Both the position numbers and the translations under genes were made by a program. The notes under the pieces were generated by a model. The model made no database searches and was not told where the DNA came from. It saw nothing but the letters and a program-made list of their open reading frames with translations. Positions 15,018 through 22,435 of a DNA stretch of 22,471 nucleotides are shown here, piece after piece (position 1 is the stretch's first letter; each line of letters opens with the position of its first letter). This stretch comes from Deinococcus cellulosilyticus NBRC 106333 = KACC 11606 (GTDB taxonomy: Bacteria; Deinococcota; Deinococci; Deinococcales; Deinococcaceae): assembly GCF_007990775.1 (NCBI RefSeq), contig NZ_BJXB01000050.1:1-22471 (forward strand), read 5' to 3'.

Positions 15018-18000
15018 GAGAAAGCCCGATCGTCAAGTTCTTCGTGAACCGTTTTGTGTTTGCGACGGCGATCTTCGGGGCACTGATTCTGGTGGGCATT
15101 CTCAGCTTCAGGGGAATCGGGGTGGATGTGCTCCCCAAATTCGAGGTGCCCGTGGTCGCAGTGATCACCACCTACCCTGGAGCAGGCCCTGAAGAAGTGG
15201 CCAACCAGGTCTCCAAGCCCATCGAGGATGCGCTGGCAACGCTGCCCGGAATTGACTCTCTGAGTTCGGTGAGCAGCGAGAACGTTTCACAGGTGATTGT
15301 GCAGTTTGATTACGGCAAGGACGTGGATCAGGCTGCTGTGGAAGTCTCGCAGCGGGTCAACAGTGCCCGCAACAGCATCCCTTCTGATGCGAATGCCCCG
15401 GTGGTGGAAAAGTTTGATCCCACCGGACAGCCGATCCTTTCGGTGGCCCTCAGTGCACCAGGAAAAGATCTGCTGGATGTCTCCGATTACGCCGAAGACA
15501 CCCTCAAACTGAAAATCCAGCGGGTGGATGGGGTGACCGGGGTGACCATCAACGGTGCCCCCAAACGCCAGGTGCAGGTCCTGATGGACCCGGCGAAACT
15601 TGCCAATTACCGCCTGACCCCCTCCCAGATCTCCCAGTCGATTTCTGCGAACAGCCTGAACCTTGCGGCTGGATCGAGCAACGTTCAGGGAGAGCGCATC
15701 ACCTACACCCTGCGCAACACCGCAAAAACTCCAGATGATGTGGCAAACATTGTCATTGATTCTTCCCGTGGACTGAGGGTGCAGGATGTGGCCGTGGTGC
15801 GGGACACCAGTGCTGAACTGGAAACCTACAGCCGGGTGAATGGCGAGCCCGTGATCACCCTGTCTGTCCAGAAAGGCAGCGATGCCAACAGTGTCGCTGT
15901 GGCCGAGGGCATCCGTGAAGCCCTCAAGGAATTGAAACTTCCTGCCGGATACAAAACCACCATCGTGTCTGACACCACCGAGGCGATCAAACTGCAAGTG
16001 GAGGACACCTGGAAAGATGCCTTCCTGACCATCATCGTGGTGAGCATTGTCTGCCTGGTCTTCCTGGGGAAACTGAACACCGTGTTCTCTGTGGTGCTGG
16101 CGATCCCGATTTCCATTCTGGGAGCCATCATCATGTTCCAGGTGCTGGGGTTCACCTTCAACATCATCTCCCTGCTGGCCATCATTGTGGCGGTGGGGAT
16201 CGTGGTGGACGACTCCATTGTGGTTGCAGAAAACGTTGAGCGTTACCGCCGGATGGGGTTTGACCTCAAAGACTCGGTGTTGAAAGGGGCCAGTGAGGTG
16301 ACCAGTGCGGTCTCGGCCTCCACCCTTTCACTGATGGCCGTGTTCATTCCAATCAGCTTTCTGCCTGGCATTGTTGGGCAGTTCTTCCAGCAGTTCGGGA
16401 TTGTGCTGGCAGCTGCAGTTGCAGTTTCCTGGGCTGAAGCTTTGTTCTTCCTGACCGTGCGCATGGCGTACTTCCCGGACCCCAAAGAACTGACGTTCAG
16501 GGAAGCGTTGGCCCACACCCTGGGTCCCAGAAACTTCATGCACGGCCTGACCACCTTCTGGAAAAAGCCTTTTGCATGGGTGCTGTTCATTGCCCTGGGT
16601 GCGCTCCTCTATCAACAGGGACCTGTATACCTGCTGGGGCTTCTGGCCTTCCCAGTCATTTATGCCCTGCTGGTGTATGTTTTCAACATCTTCTTTGAGA
16701 TGTTCAATGCCACCTCCAGCAACCTGCATGAACTGAACAACCGGGGTTTCAACGGGTTGCAGAACGTGTATGCACGCATGCTGGACGGAGGATTGCGTCG
16801 GCCCTGGATCATCATTGTGCTGGGTGTGCTGACCCTGGCTTCCATTGGAATCGTGGGACCGAAAATCCCCTTCAACTTCACCCCCAAGAGCGACAACAGC
16901 ATCATCATCGTGAACTTCAAGCAGCCCAAAGGCAGCAACCTGTTCAGCACCAACGAAAACATCAGGAAGCTGGAAAACTACTTCCTGCAGAAGCCTGAAG
17001 TCAAAGTGGTGGAAACGCAGGTTGGGACCAACGGCCCTGAACGCGCCTCTCTGACCGTGGAACTGGTCAAGAAACACGAACGCTCCAAGGACGTGTATGG
17101 TCTGGCAGAGGATTACCGCAAGGATGTGGCTGAGCTGTACGCCAAAAACCCGCAGGTGGATGTGAAACTGCAGATTCCGCAGGGTGGCCCTCAGGGTGAG
17201 AGTGACATCGCCTATTTCCTGAAAGCGCCCACCCCGGAGATGCTGGATGCCCGCACCGAAAAGATGATGGAGGTGCTGCGCTCGAAGGCCTACACCACCG
17301 ACGTGCGCAGTGACCTCTCGGAGACCACTCCTGAGCAAATTTTTGTGCCAGACCGTGAAAAACTGGTGGGCACGGGCATCACCCCGTTTGACATTGCCAG
17401 CACCCTCAAGACCTTCAATTCTGGGTCTGAAGCTGGTGTGGTGCGCCGCAGTGGGGAAGAGTACAAGGTTGTGCTGCGTGCCGATCCGGGCGTGGTGGGC
17501 AACCAGTCTGCCCTGCTCTCCCTGCCGATCTATTCTCCTGTGCTCCAGCAGGCCATTCCCATTTCTTCTCTGGGCAATTTTGAGTCTGGTCGTGCTCCGG
17601 CCCGTCTGACCCGACAGGACCAGCAGTACGGCACCACCATCTATGCCAACCTGCGTCCTGGCGCTCCTGGTCTGTTCCAGGTGCAGAGTGAGCTGCAAAA
17701 AGAATTCAAGGACCAGAAGGTCATTGACGATCAGGTGACCATTGAAGAGGATGGAGGCAGCGCCTTTGTGGGTGACCTTGCCAGTGCAGCCCCCTTCGCT
17801 TTCGGACTGGCATTGATCCTGAACTTCCTGGTGATTGCAAGCCAGTTCAACAGTTTCCGTTACCCCTTCTACATCCTGCTGCCCATTCCTCTTGCTCTGG
17901 TCGGTGCCTTCTGGTTCAGCTACTGGTTTGGCACAGGCCTGGATGTGGTGAGCGTGCTTGGAACGGTGCTGCTGATTGGTCTGGTGACCAAGAATGCCAT

Positions 18001-18298
18001 TCTGCTGCTGGACTTCGTGGTGCGTGAAGCCAGAAGCATGGACCTGAGAGAGGCCCTGGTGGAGGCTGCCAAACTGCGTCTCAGGCCCATTCTGATGACC
18101 ACCATCACCGTGCTGGTGATTTCCCTGCCCCTGATTCTGGGCCTGGGAGAAGGGGGAGAGCTGCGCAAACCCCTCGGGGTGATTGTGCTTGGCGGTGTGC
18201 TCACGGGAACCGTCCTCACCCTGTTTGTGGTGCCGGCAGTGTTCTACCTGTTCGAGCGCAAGCGTTTTGAGCGTGGCGAACGCCTCATTGCAGAGTAA
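15014..18298 (+). CDS. RND-family multidrug efflux permease (HAE1-like)
   Basis: 1094 aa inner-membrane proton antiporter, longer than the usual 1020-1050 residues. The TM1 start (IVKFFVNRFVFATAIFGALI), the TYPGAGPEEVANQVSKPIED porter segment and large periplasmic loops in both halves are standard. The proton relay is intact: D399 and D400 in VGIVVDDSIVVAENVE (TM4) and K993 in GLVTKNAILLLDF (TM10). The acidic pair favours drug-type HAE1 over heavy-metal pumps. Between the usual TM6 and TM7 there are two additional hydrophobic segments (about 520-536 and 541-570), suggesting 14 rather than 12 membrane helices. GTG start overlaps the adaptor stop. A terminator follows, closing the operon. Confidence 0.95.
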   Translation: MRESPIVKFFVNRFVFATAIFGALILVGILSFRGIGVDVLPKFEVPVVAVITTYPGAGPEEVANQVSKPIEDALATLPGIDSLSSVSSENVSQVIVQFDYGKDVDQAAVEVSQRVNSARNSIPSDANAPVVEKFDPTGQPILSVALSAPGKDLLDVSDYAEDTLKLKIQRVDGVTGVTINGAPKRQVQVLMDPAKLANYRLTPSQISQSISANSLNLAAGSSNVQGERITYTLRNTAKTPDDVANIVIDSSRGLRVQDVAVVRDTSAELETYSRVNGEPVITLSVQKGSDANSVAVAEGIREALKELKLPAGYKTTIVSDTTEAIKLQVEDTWKDAFLTIIVVSIVCLVFLGKLNTVFSVVLAIPISILGAIIMFQVLGFTFNIISLLAIIVAVGIVVDDSIVVAENVERYRRMGFDLKDSVLKGASEVTSAVSASTLSLMAVFIPISFLPGIVGQFFQQFGIVLAAAVAVSWAEALFFLTVRMAYFPDPKELTFREALAHTLGPRNFMHGLTTFWKKPFAWVLFIALGALLYQQGPVYLLGLLAFPVIYALLVYVFNIFFEMFNATSSNLHELNNRGFNGLQNVYARMLDGGLRRPWIIIVLGVLTLASIGIVGPKIPFNFTPKSDNSIIIVNFKQPKGSNLFSTNENIRKLENYFLQKPEVKVVETQVGTNGPERASLTVELVKKHERSKDVYGLAEDYRKDVAELYAKNPQVDVKLQIPQGGPQGESDIAYFLKAPTPEMLDARTEKMMEVLRSKAYTTDVRSDLSETTPEQIFVPDREKLVGTGITPFDIASTLKTFNSGSEAGVVRRSGEEYKVVLRADPGVVGNQSALLSLPIYSPVLQQAIPISSLGNFESGRAPARLTRQDQQYGTTIYANLRPGAPGLFQVQSELQKEFKDQKVIDDQVTIEEDGGSAFVGDLASAAPFAFGLALILNFLVIASQFNSFRYPFYILLPIPLALVGAFWFSYWFGTGLDVVSVLGTVLLIGLVTKNAILLLDFVVREARSMDLREALVEAAKLRLRPILMTTITVLVISLPLILGLGEGGELRKPLGVIVLGGVLTGTVLTLFVVPAVFYLFERKRFERGERLIAE

Positions 18299-18319
18299 AG
18301 GGCCAGTACAGCCCTTTCG

Positions 18320-18353
18320 CAGAGGACCCTGGAAACAGGGTCCTCTGGCTTTT
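18320..18353 (+). terminator. terminator of the marR-RND operon
   Basis: A perfect 12-bp stem (18320-18331 with 18336-18347) with a GAAA tetraloop is followed by a short TTTT. It lies 22 nt after the permease stop. Confidence 0.85.
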
Positions 18354-18481
18354 GCGTGCATTCCCATGAAACTTTCAAAATCCTTCAGTGAACATTTTGG
18401 ACTGAATCCAAGAGTTTGCCGCTGGAAGCTGAAAAACCCGAATTTTAGCAGAGGAAATGGTTTTTCAGGTGACCTTCATCA

Positions 18482-18495
18482 CTGAGAATTCTCAG
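18482..18495. promoter_or_regulatory. 14-bp perfect palindrome upstream of the ankyrin gene
   Basis: CTGAGAATTCTCAG is self-complementary over its full length. Its centre lies about 52 bp before the predicted start site of the ankyrin gene, a place where an activator or repressor could bind. The rest of 18354-18528 shows no gene or strong structure. Confidence 0.4.
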
Positions 18496-18528
18496 GAGTC
18501 CGTCACACCCTTTGGAAAAAATGCCCCC

Positions 18529-18534
18529 TAGAAT
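18529..18534 (+). promoter_or_regulatory. -10 element (TAGAAT) of a probable leaderless ankyrin-gene transcript
   Basis: TAGAAT is followed by exactly 6 nt and the ATG at 18541. There is no Shine-Dalgarno. The -35 region is poorly conserved. Confidence 0.5.
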
Positions 18535-18540
18535 GACCCT

Positions 18541-19083
18541 ATGAAGCAGGAAGAGCAGAACAGCTTTGTGATGGCTGCACACCACGACCTGAACAAAGTC
18601 AAACAACTGCTCCAGAACAACCCCGGACTGATCGAAGCCCGGGCGAGCTGGAACGAAACACCTCTTGGGGCCGCAGCCCATGTGGGGAACAAAGACATCA
18701 TGGCTTACCTGCTCGAGCAGGGGGCCAGACCGGACATCTGTGCCTGGGCGGCACTGGGCAACCTCGATGAAGTGATGCGTACCGTTCGCAAACATCCGGA
18801 GTGCGTGCGGGCCAGAGGAGCCCACAACCTCAGCGTGGTCTTCCATGCCATCATGGGCGGCAACTTTGAAGTGCTGAAATGCCTTGTGAAACATGGCGCT
18901 CCGGTCAATGAACCCGAAGGCACCCTCACCCCCCTGCATGTCGCCGTGGTCAAAGACGACCGTGAAGCCGTGGATTTCCTGTTGCAACACGGAGCAGACA
19001 GACGCATCCGCGACCGTGAAGGAAAGACACCTCTGGAAAGGGCACAACTGATCGGGGCCAGGGTGGTGGATTTGCTCAGATAG
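18541..19083 (+). CDS. ankyrin-repeat protein
   Basis: 180 aa, no signal peptide, so cytoplasmic. About five ankyrin-type units are visible: DLNKVKQLLQNNPGLIEARA, TPLGAAAHVGNKDIMAYLLE with QGARPD, a divergent AWAALGNLDEVMRTVRKHPE, SVVFHAIMGGNFEVLKCLVK with HGAPVN, and TPLHVAVVKDDREAVDFLLQ with HGADRRIRDREGKTPLERA. It probably mediates a protein-protein contact; the partner is not evident. It stands alone between the efflux operon terminator and a G+C-rich hairpin. The start is supported by the -10 box at fixed distance. Confidence 0.88.
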   Translation: MKQEEQNSFVMAAHHDLNKVKQLLQNNPGLIEARASWNETPLGAAAHVGNKDIMAYLLEQGARPDICAWAALGNLDEVMRTVRKHPECVRARGAHNLSVVFHAIMGGNFEVLKCLVKHGAPVNEPEGTLTPLHVAVVKDDREAVDFLLQHGADRRIRDREGKTPLERAQLIGARVVDLLR

Positions 19084-19084
19084 A

Positions 19085-19126
19085 TGCCGACGGCCCGCTT
19101 CGCGCTGGGTCGCTCGGCTCTCGGCA
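19085..19126. repeat. G+C-rich hairpin element after the ankyrin gene
   Basis: TGCCGA (19085-19090) pairs with TCGGCA (19121-19126), enclosing a second stem, CCCGC (19094-19098) with GCTGGG (19104-19109, one bulge). The 42 bp are clearly richer in G+C than the surroundings and start 2 nt after the stop codon. No U tract follows, so it is not a normal terminator. A REP-like dispersed repeat is possible. Confidence 0.4.
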
Positions 19127-19142
19127 GAAATCAAAGCCCCTC

Positions 19143-19172
19143 TGGACTCTCCACCCAGACCCGTGATATCAT
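19143..19172 (+). promoter_or_regulatory. promoter of rplS
   Basis: TGGACT (19143-19148) and TATCAT (19167-19172) are 18 nt apart, and TGA just before the -10 box makes it an extended -10. The start site would be near 19179, giving a leader of about 100 nt. Confidence 0.5.
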
Positions 19173-19181
19173 TTTTTTTAC

Positions 19182-19240
19182 GTGCCGAAACGGCATGAAG
19201 TAAAAGTGAACAATGACTCCGCCCTTTTCGGGCCTTTTTT
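19182..19240 (+). promoter_or_regulatory. structured rplS leader with a terminator-like hairpin
   Basis: A 5-bp hairpin, TGCCG-AAA-CGGCA (19183-19195), lies at the transcript 5' end. A second, GCCC-TTTTC-GGGC (19221-19233), is followed by six T (19235-19240), an attenuator-like layout before the gene. L19 leaders are known in other phyla; equivalence here is not shown. Confidence 0.4.
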
Positions 19241-19277
19241 CTGGAGCATTGGTCCGCCTTTTGCGAAGGAGAAGATC

Positions 19278-19667
19278 ATGACCATCAACCGTGGCAGCAT
19301 TCTGCGCAGCGTGACCCAGGCGCAAATCCGTACCGACATCCCCGAATTCCGCGCTGGTGACACCGTCCGTGTGGACACCAAAGTGGTCGAAGGCAACCGC
19401 ACCCGTGTGCAGGCTTTCGAAGGCGTTGTCATTGCTGTGAACAACAGTGGCGCTGGAAAGAGCTTCACTGTGCGCAAGATTTCCTTTGGTGAAGGTGTGG
19501 AGCGTGTGTTCCCCTTCAACAGCCCCATCATCCAGGGCGTGACGGTGCTGGAGCGCGGTAAAGTGCGTCGCAGCAAACTGTACTACCTGCGTGAACTGCG
19601 TGGTAAAGCCGCCAAGATCAAAGCCGATCGTGGCCGCATGCTGCAGGCCGGCAAAAAAGAGAAATAA
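19278..19667 (+). CDS. rplS: 50S ribosomal protein L19
   Basis: 129 aa. L19 sits at the 30S-50S interface and contributes to an intersubunit bridge. The sequence shows IPEFRAGDTVRVDTKVVEGN, RTRVQAFEGVVIA, FTVRKISFGEGVERVFPFNS, and the basic end RGKVRRSKLYYLRELRGKAA, the family core, plus a short lysine-rich tail. AAGGAG (19266-19271), 6 nt before ATG 19278, decides the start; the frame is open upstream to 19182 without family similarity. In many bacteria rplS follows rpsP-rimM-trmD; here it has its own promoter and terminator and stands alone. Confidence 0.97.
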   Translation: MTINRGSILRSVTQAQIRTDIPEFRAGDTVRVDTKVVEGNRTRVQAFEGVVIAVNNSGAGKSFTVRKISFGEGVERVFPFNSPIIQGVTVLERGKVRRSKLYYLRELRGKAAKIKADRGRMLQAGKKEK

Positions 19668-19685
19668 ACCTGCAAAGGTTTGGGA

Positions 19686-19717
19686 AAGAGGAGCTGAAAG
19701 GCTCCTCTTCGTTTTTG
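19686..19717 (+). terminator. terminator of rplS
   Basis: A 9-bp stem (19686-19694 with 19701-19709) with loop TGAAAG is followed by CG and TTTTT. It begins 18 nt after the stop codon. Confidence 0.88.
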
Positions 19718-19785
19718 TGTATGTTTGAAAGGTCCATTGTCTGGATGATGTTTCCACTCTGGTGACGGATTGGGACATTTATGGT

Positions 19786-19814
19786 TTGAAAGCCCGGGAC
19801 GAAAGCCTTAACAT
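19786..19814 (+). promoter_or_regulatory. promoter of mdh
   Basis: TTGAAA (19786-19791) and TAACAT (19809-19814) are 17 nt apart, with a start near 19821. A 10-bp palindrome, AGGTTAACCT (19820-19829), sits exactly over the start site and could be an operator. The Shine-Dalgarno AAAGGAG (19835-19841) lies 7 nt before the ATG. Confidence 0.6.
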
Positions 19815-19848
19815 TGGAAAGGTTAACCTCGGTTAAAGGAGATTCAAA

Positions 19849-20829
19849 ATGAAAACCCCTGTAAGAGTTGCAGTGACCGGAGCCGCAGGACAGATTGGCT
19901 ACAGCTTGCTTTTCCGCATCGCCTCGGGTGAAATGCTGGGCAAAGACCAGCCTGTGATCCTCCAGCTTCTGGAAATTCCCCAGGGCCTGAACGCCCTGAA
20001 GGGTGTGGCCATGGAACTCGAAGACTGCGCTTTCCCCCTGCTGGCTGGAATTGTGCAGACCGATGACCCCAACGTTGCCTTCAAAGACGCAGATTACGCC
20101 CTGCTGGTGGGTGCCCGTCCCCGCAGCAAAGGCATGGAGCGCAAGGACCTGCTGGAAGCCAACGGAGCCATTTTCACCGTGCAGGGCAAGGCCATCAACG
20201 ATGTGGCTTCCCGCAATGTCAAGGTGCTCGTGGTCGGCAACCCTGCCAACACCAACGCCCTGATCGCTGCCAAGAGTGCCCCTGACCTCTCCCCCCGCCA
20301 GTTCCACGCCATGGTGCGTCTGGACCACAACCGCGCCATCTCCCAGATTGCTGGCAAACTGGGCGTTCCCTCAACGGATGTGGAAGACGTGATCATCTGG
20401 GGCAACCACAGTGCCACCCAGTACCCCGATCCTTACAACGCCAAGGTGAACGGCAAGTCTTTCGCCGAGCAGGTTGATGAAGAGTACCTCGTGAACGACT
20501 TCATCCCCACCGTGCAGAAGCGTGGTGCTGCCATCATCGAAGCCCGTGGCCTGTCCAGTGCTGCCAGTGCTGCCAGTGCTGCCATCGACCACATGCGCGA
20601 CTGGGCTCTGGGCACGGGTGACAAGTATGTCTCCATGGGTGTTCCCAGTGACGGAAGCTACGGCATCCCTGAAGGCGTGGTCTACGGTTACCCCTGCATC
20701 TGCAAAGATGGCGACTATGAAATCGTTCAGGGTCTGCCCGTGAATGACTTCTCCCGCGAGCGCATGCAGGCCACCCTGCAGGAACTGCAGGAAGAAGCCG
20801 CTGCCATCGCGCACCTGTTCGCCAAGTAA
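19849..20829 (+). CDS. mdh: malate dehydrogenase (NAD-dependent)
   Basis: 326 aa. It interconverts malate and oxaloacetate in the TCA cycle with NAD. The dinucleotide-binding loop is TGAAGQIG (10-17). D159 and R162 in RLDHNRA and catalytic H187 in WGNHSATQYPD fall at the numbering of the Thermus enzyme. VGARPRSKGMERKDLL is the substrate-closing loop and RGLSSAASAASAAIDHMRDW the conserved late helix. Within that helix the DNA has a 9-bp unit (AGTGCTGCC) repeated three times in tandem. Strong codon bias, a good SD and flanking promoter and terminator indicate a well-expressed single-gene transcript. Confidence 0.97.
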   Translation: MKTPVRVAVTGAAGQIGYSLLFRIASGEMLGKDQPVILQLLEIPQGLNALKGVAMELEDCAFPLLAGIVQTDDPNVAFKDADYALLVGARPRSKGMERKDLLEANGAIFTVQGKAINDVASRNVKVLVVGNPANTNALIAAKSAPDLSPRQFHAMVRLDHNRAISQIAGKLGVPSTDVEDVIIWGNHSATQYPDPYNAKVNGKSFAEQVDEEYLVNDFIPTVQKRGAAIIEARGLSSAASAASAAIDHMRDWALGTGDKYVSMGVPSDGSYGIPEGVVYGYPCICKDGDYEIVQGLPVNDFSRERMQATLQELQEEAAAIAHLFAK

Positions 20830-20877
20830 AGTCTAAAGTCTGTTTTTCAGGGCAGGATTGCCTTCACAATAGAACGG

Positions 20878-20905
20878 CCCCCTCCAGTCAAAGGAGGGGG
20901 TTTTT
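20878..20905 (+). terminator. terminator of mdh
   Basis: An 8-bp stem, CCCCCTCC (20878-20885) with GGAGGGGG (20893-20900), and a 7-nt loop are followed by TTTTT. Confidence 0.92.
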
Positions 20906-20987
20906 GTGCTCCAGGTGACAGTGCAGCAGGGTTTCAGTGTCTCTGCTTGCTGTGGTGATGGGTTTTCCCGGGCAGAATACCCCTACT

Positions 20988-21893
20988 GTGAAAAAGCCCC
21001 TGCCTGAACTCGGTCTGGTCTGTATCACCTGCGGTCCTGAGGTGCGGTACCGGACCATGACCCTTGCCCGCTACAAACAGTTTTCCGAAGAGGAGCAAAA
21101 GAGCAGGCTCTCTGAGCTGTACCAGAGTAACCTGAACATGCTGCTTTACGCGCTGGATTTTGTTTCGAAAGAAGGTTGGAAGCTGTACCGGGTGACGGCA
21201 AACCTCTTTCCCCTGAGCGATCTGGAAGACGGTCTGGGGAAAAGCTTGCTCTTTGACATGAAAGATCGGCTTGCAGAGGTGGGGCAGAAGGCAGAGCGTC
21301 TGGGCATCCGGGTGGGGGTGCATCCAGACCAGTTTGTGGTGCTCAGTTCCGAATCCGAGCGGGTCATTCACAACAGCGTGCAGCATCTGGAACACCACGG
21401 CCTTGTGATGGATTTGCTGGGGCTTCCCAGGTCAAGCTGGGCCTTCATGAACATCCATGGTGGAAAAGGGGGCAGAGGGTTCAAACTGGTGGAGACCATT
21501 CATACCCTCTCTGATGCTGTGAAATCCAGGCTCACCCTGGAGAATGACGAGAAAATCTATTCTGCCAGAGAGATTTTCGAGGCATGCATTGCTGCAGGGG
21601 TTCCGATGGTCTTTGATGCCCACCACCATGTGGTCAAAGAGAAACTGCCTTCGCTGTCCGATTCCAGCATCGAGCAGTGGGTGAAGCTCGCCCGTGAGAC
21701 CTGGCCTGATCCTTCCTGGCAGGTGGTGCATCTTTCGAGTGGCCGGGAGGGCCTGCACGACAGCAGGCACCACGACCTGATTCTGGATTTTCCAGAAGCG
21801 TTGTGGGATGCTCCCTGGATTGAGGTGGAGGCCAAAGCCAAAGAAACAGCCATCCGGGGGCTGAGGGCCGCACTCCAAAGTCAGGAAAAATAA
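20988..21893 (+). CDS. uvsE: UV damage endonuclease (UvsE/UVDE)
   Basis: 301 aa from GTG 20988. UVDE is a TIM-barrel, metal-dependent endonuclease that nicks 5' of cyclobutane dimers, 6-4 photoproducts and abasic sites, starting a repair route alternative to UvrABC. Metal and active-site residues are in place: H112 (GVHPDQFVVLS), E185 (LENDEKIYS), D210 and H213 (FDAHHHVVKEKL), H248 (VVHLSSGREG), E279 (WIEVEAKAKE). GLVCITCGPEVRYRT near the N-terminus and NIHGGKGGRG are typical. An in-frame GTG at 20937 and ATG at 20958 are possible but add 17 or 10 residues not expected in the family. No SD is visible. The 3' end overlaps convergent kptA by 13 bp. Confidence 0.93.
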   Translation: MKKPLPELGLVCITCGPEVRYRTMTLARYKQFSEEEQKSRLSELYQSNLNMLLYALDFVSKEGWKLYRVTANLFPLSDLEDGLGKSLLFDMKDRLAEVGQKAERLGIRVGVHPDQFVVLSSESERVIHNSVQHLEHHGLVMDLLGLPRSSWAFMNIHGGKGGRGFKLVETIHTLSDAVKSRLTLENDEKIYSAREIFEACIAAGVPMVFDAHHHVVKEKLPSLSDSSIEQWVKLARETWPDPSWQVVHLSSGREGLHDSRHHDLILDFPEALWDAPWIEVEAKAKETAIRGLRAALQSQEK

Positions 21894-22423
21894 AGGTCCA
21901 GATACTGCGGGGGCACCTGCTCGGTGAGCCAGACCCCGTTGTCTGAGACGTAAAAGACGTATCCATCCCGGTGCATCTTCTGGGCATTGATGGTGAGGAT
22001 CAAGGGTTTTCCTCTGCGCTGCCCCACTTTCTGGGCGGTTTCGAGGTCCAGTGAGAGGTGCACATGCTGGCGGTCTCCTTTTTTGAGGCCCTCTTGCATG
22101 ATGCTGTCCAGAAAACGCTCAACGGTGCCGTGGTACAGGGTCTCTGGAGGCTCTACAGGAGGGAGTTCCAGATCCACTTTGATGGAGTGGCCCTGGTTGG
22201 CCCGGATCTTGCTGCCGTCCTCGGAGAAGGAGAAGCGCTGTTTCTGGCTGTCCCTGACGATTTTCTGCAGGGCTTTCAGGTCAAATCTGGGTTCCTTCGA
22301 TCTGACGGCTTTGACAAGGAGGTCGGTTTCCACCCAGCCTGACGCGTCCATGTGCAGGTTCAGCGTTTCAGGGGAATGCCTGAGCAAAAAAGACAATAAT
22401 TTTTCAAGTTTCGTCCAGTCCAT
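21881..22423 (-). CDS. kptA: RNA 2'-phosphotransferase (KptA/Tpt1)
   Basis: 180 aa, the usual bacterial length. Tpt1 enzymes move an internal RNA 2'-phosphate to NAD, releasing ADP-ribose 1'',2''-cyclic phosphate and nicotinamide. The catalytic set is present: R15 and H16 (LLSFLLRHSPE), R74 (DGSKIRANQGHS) and R136 (VGQRRGKP). The NAD fold shows YHGT (97-100), HVHLS (120-124) and INAQKMHRDGYVFYVSDNGV. In bacteria lacking tRNA introns its substrate is unclear, and RNA repair is often suggested. It converges on uvsE. A -10 box lies 6 nt before its ATG and no SD is seen. Confidence 0.94.
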   Translation of the reverse strand: MDWTKLEKLLSFLLRHSPETLNLHMDASGWVETDLLVKAVRSKEPRFDLKALQKIVRDSQKQRFSFSEDGSKIRANQGHSIKVDLELPPVEPPETLYHGTVERFLDSIMQEGLKKGDRQHVHLSLDLETAQKVGQRRGKPLILTINAQKMHRDGYVFYVSDNGVWLTEQVPPQYLDLYFS

Positions 22424-22429
22424 GAGGGT

Positions 22430-22435
22430 ATGGTA
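22430..22435 (-). promoter_or_regulatory. -10 element (TACCAT) of a probable leaderless kptA transcript
   Basis: On the minus strand TACCAT is followed by exactly 6 nt and the ATG of kptA. The -35 region is weak. Beyond it, 22436-22471 is too short to assign. Confidence 0.5.

Noticed and set aside
16328..18367. A 679-codon minus-strand frame opposite the RND permease
   Set aside because: Shadow frame rich in His/Gln; the sense gene is an unmistakable RND permease with proton-relay residues.
19182..19277. N-terminal extension of L19 starting at GTG 19182
   Set aside because: The added residues have no L19 similarity and span the leader hairpins; AAGGAG at proper distance marks ATG 19278.
20550..20585. 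Tandem 9-bp repeat (AGTGCTGCC three times) as a possible slippage or phase-variation site
   Set aside because: It encodes the SAASAASAA helix that malate dehydrogenases conserve, and loss or gain of 9 bp would keep the frame.
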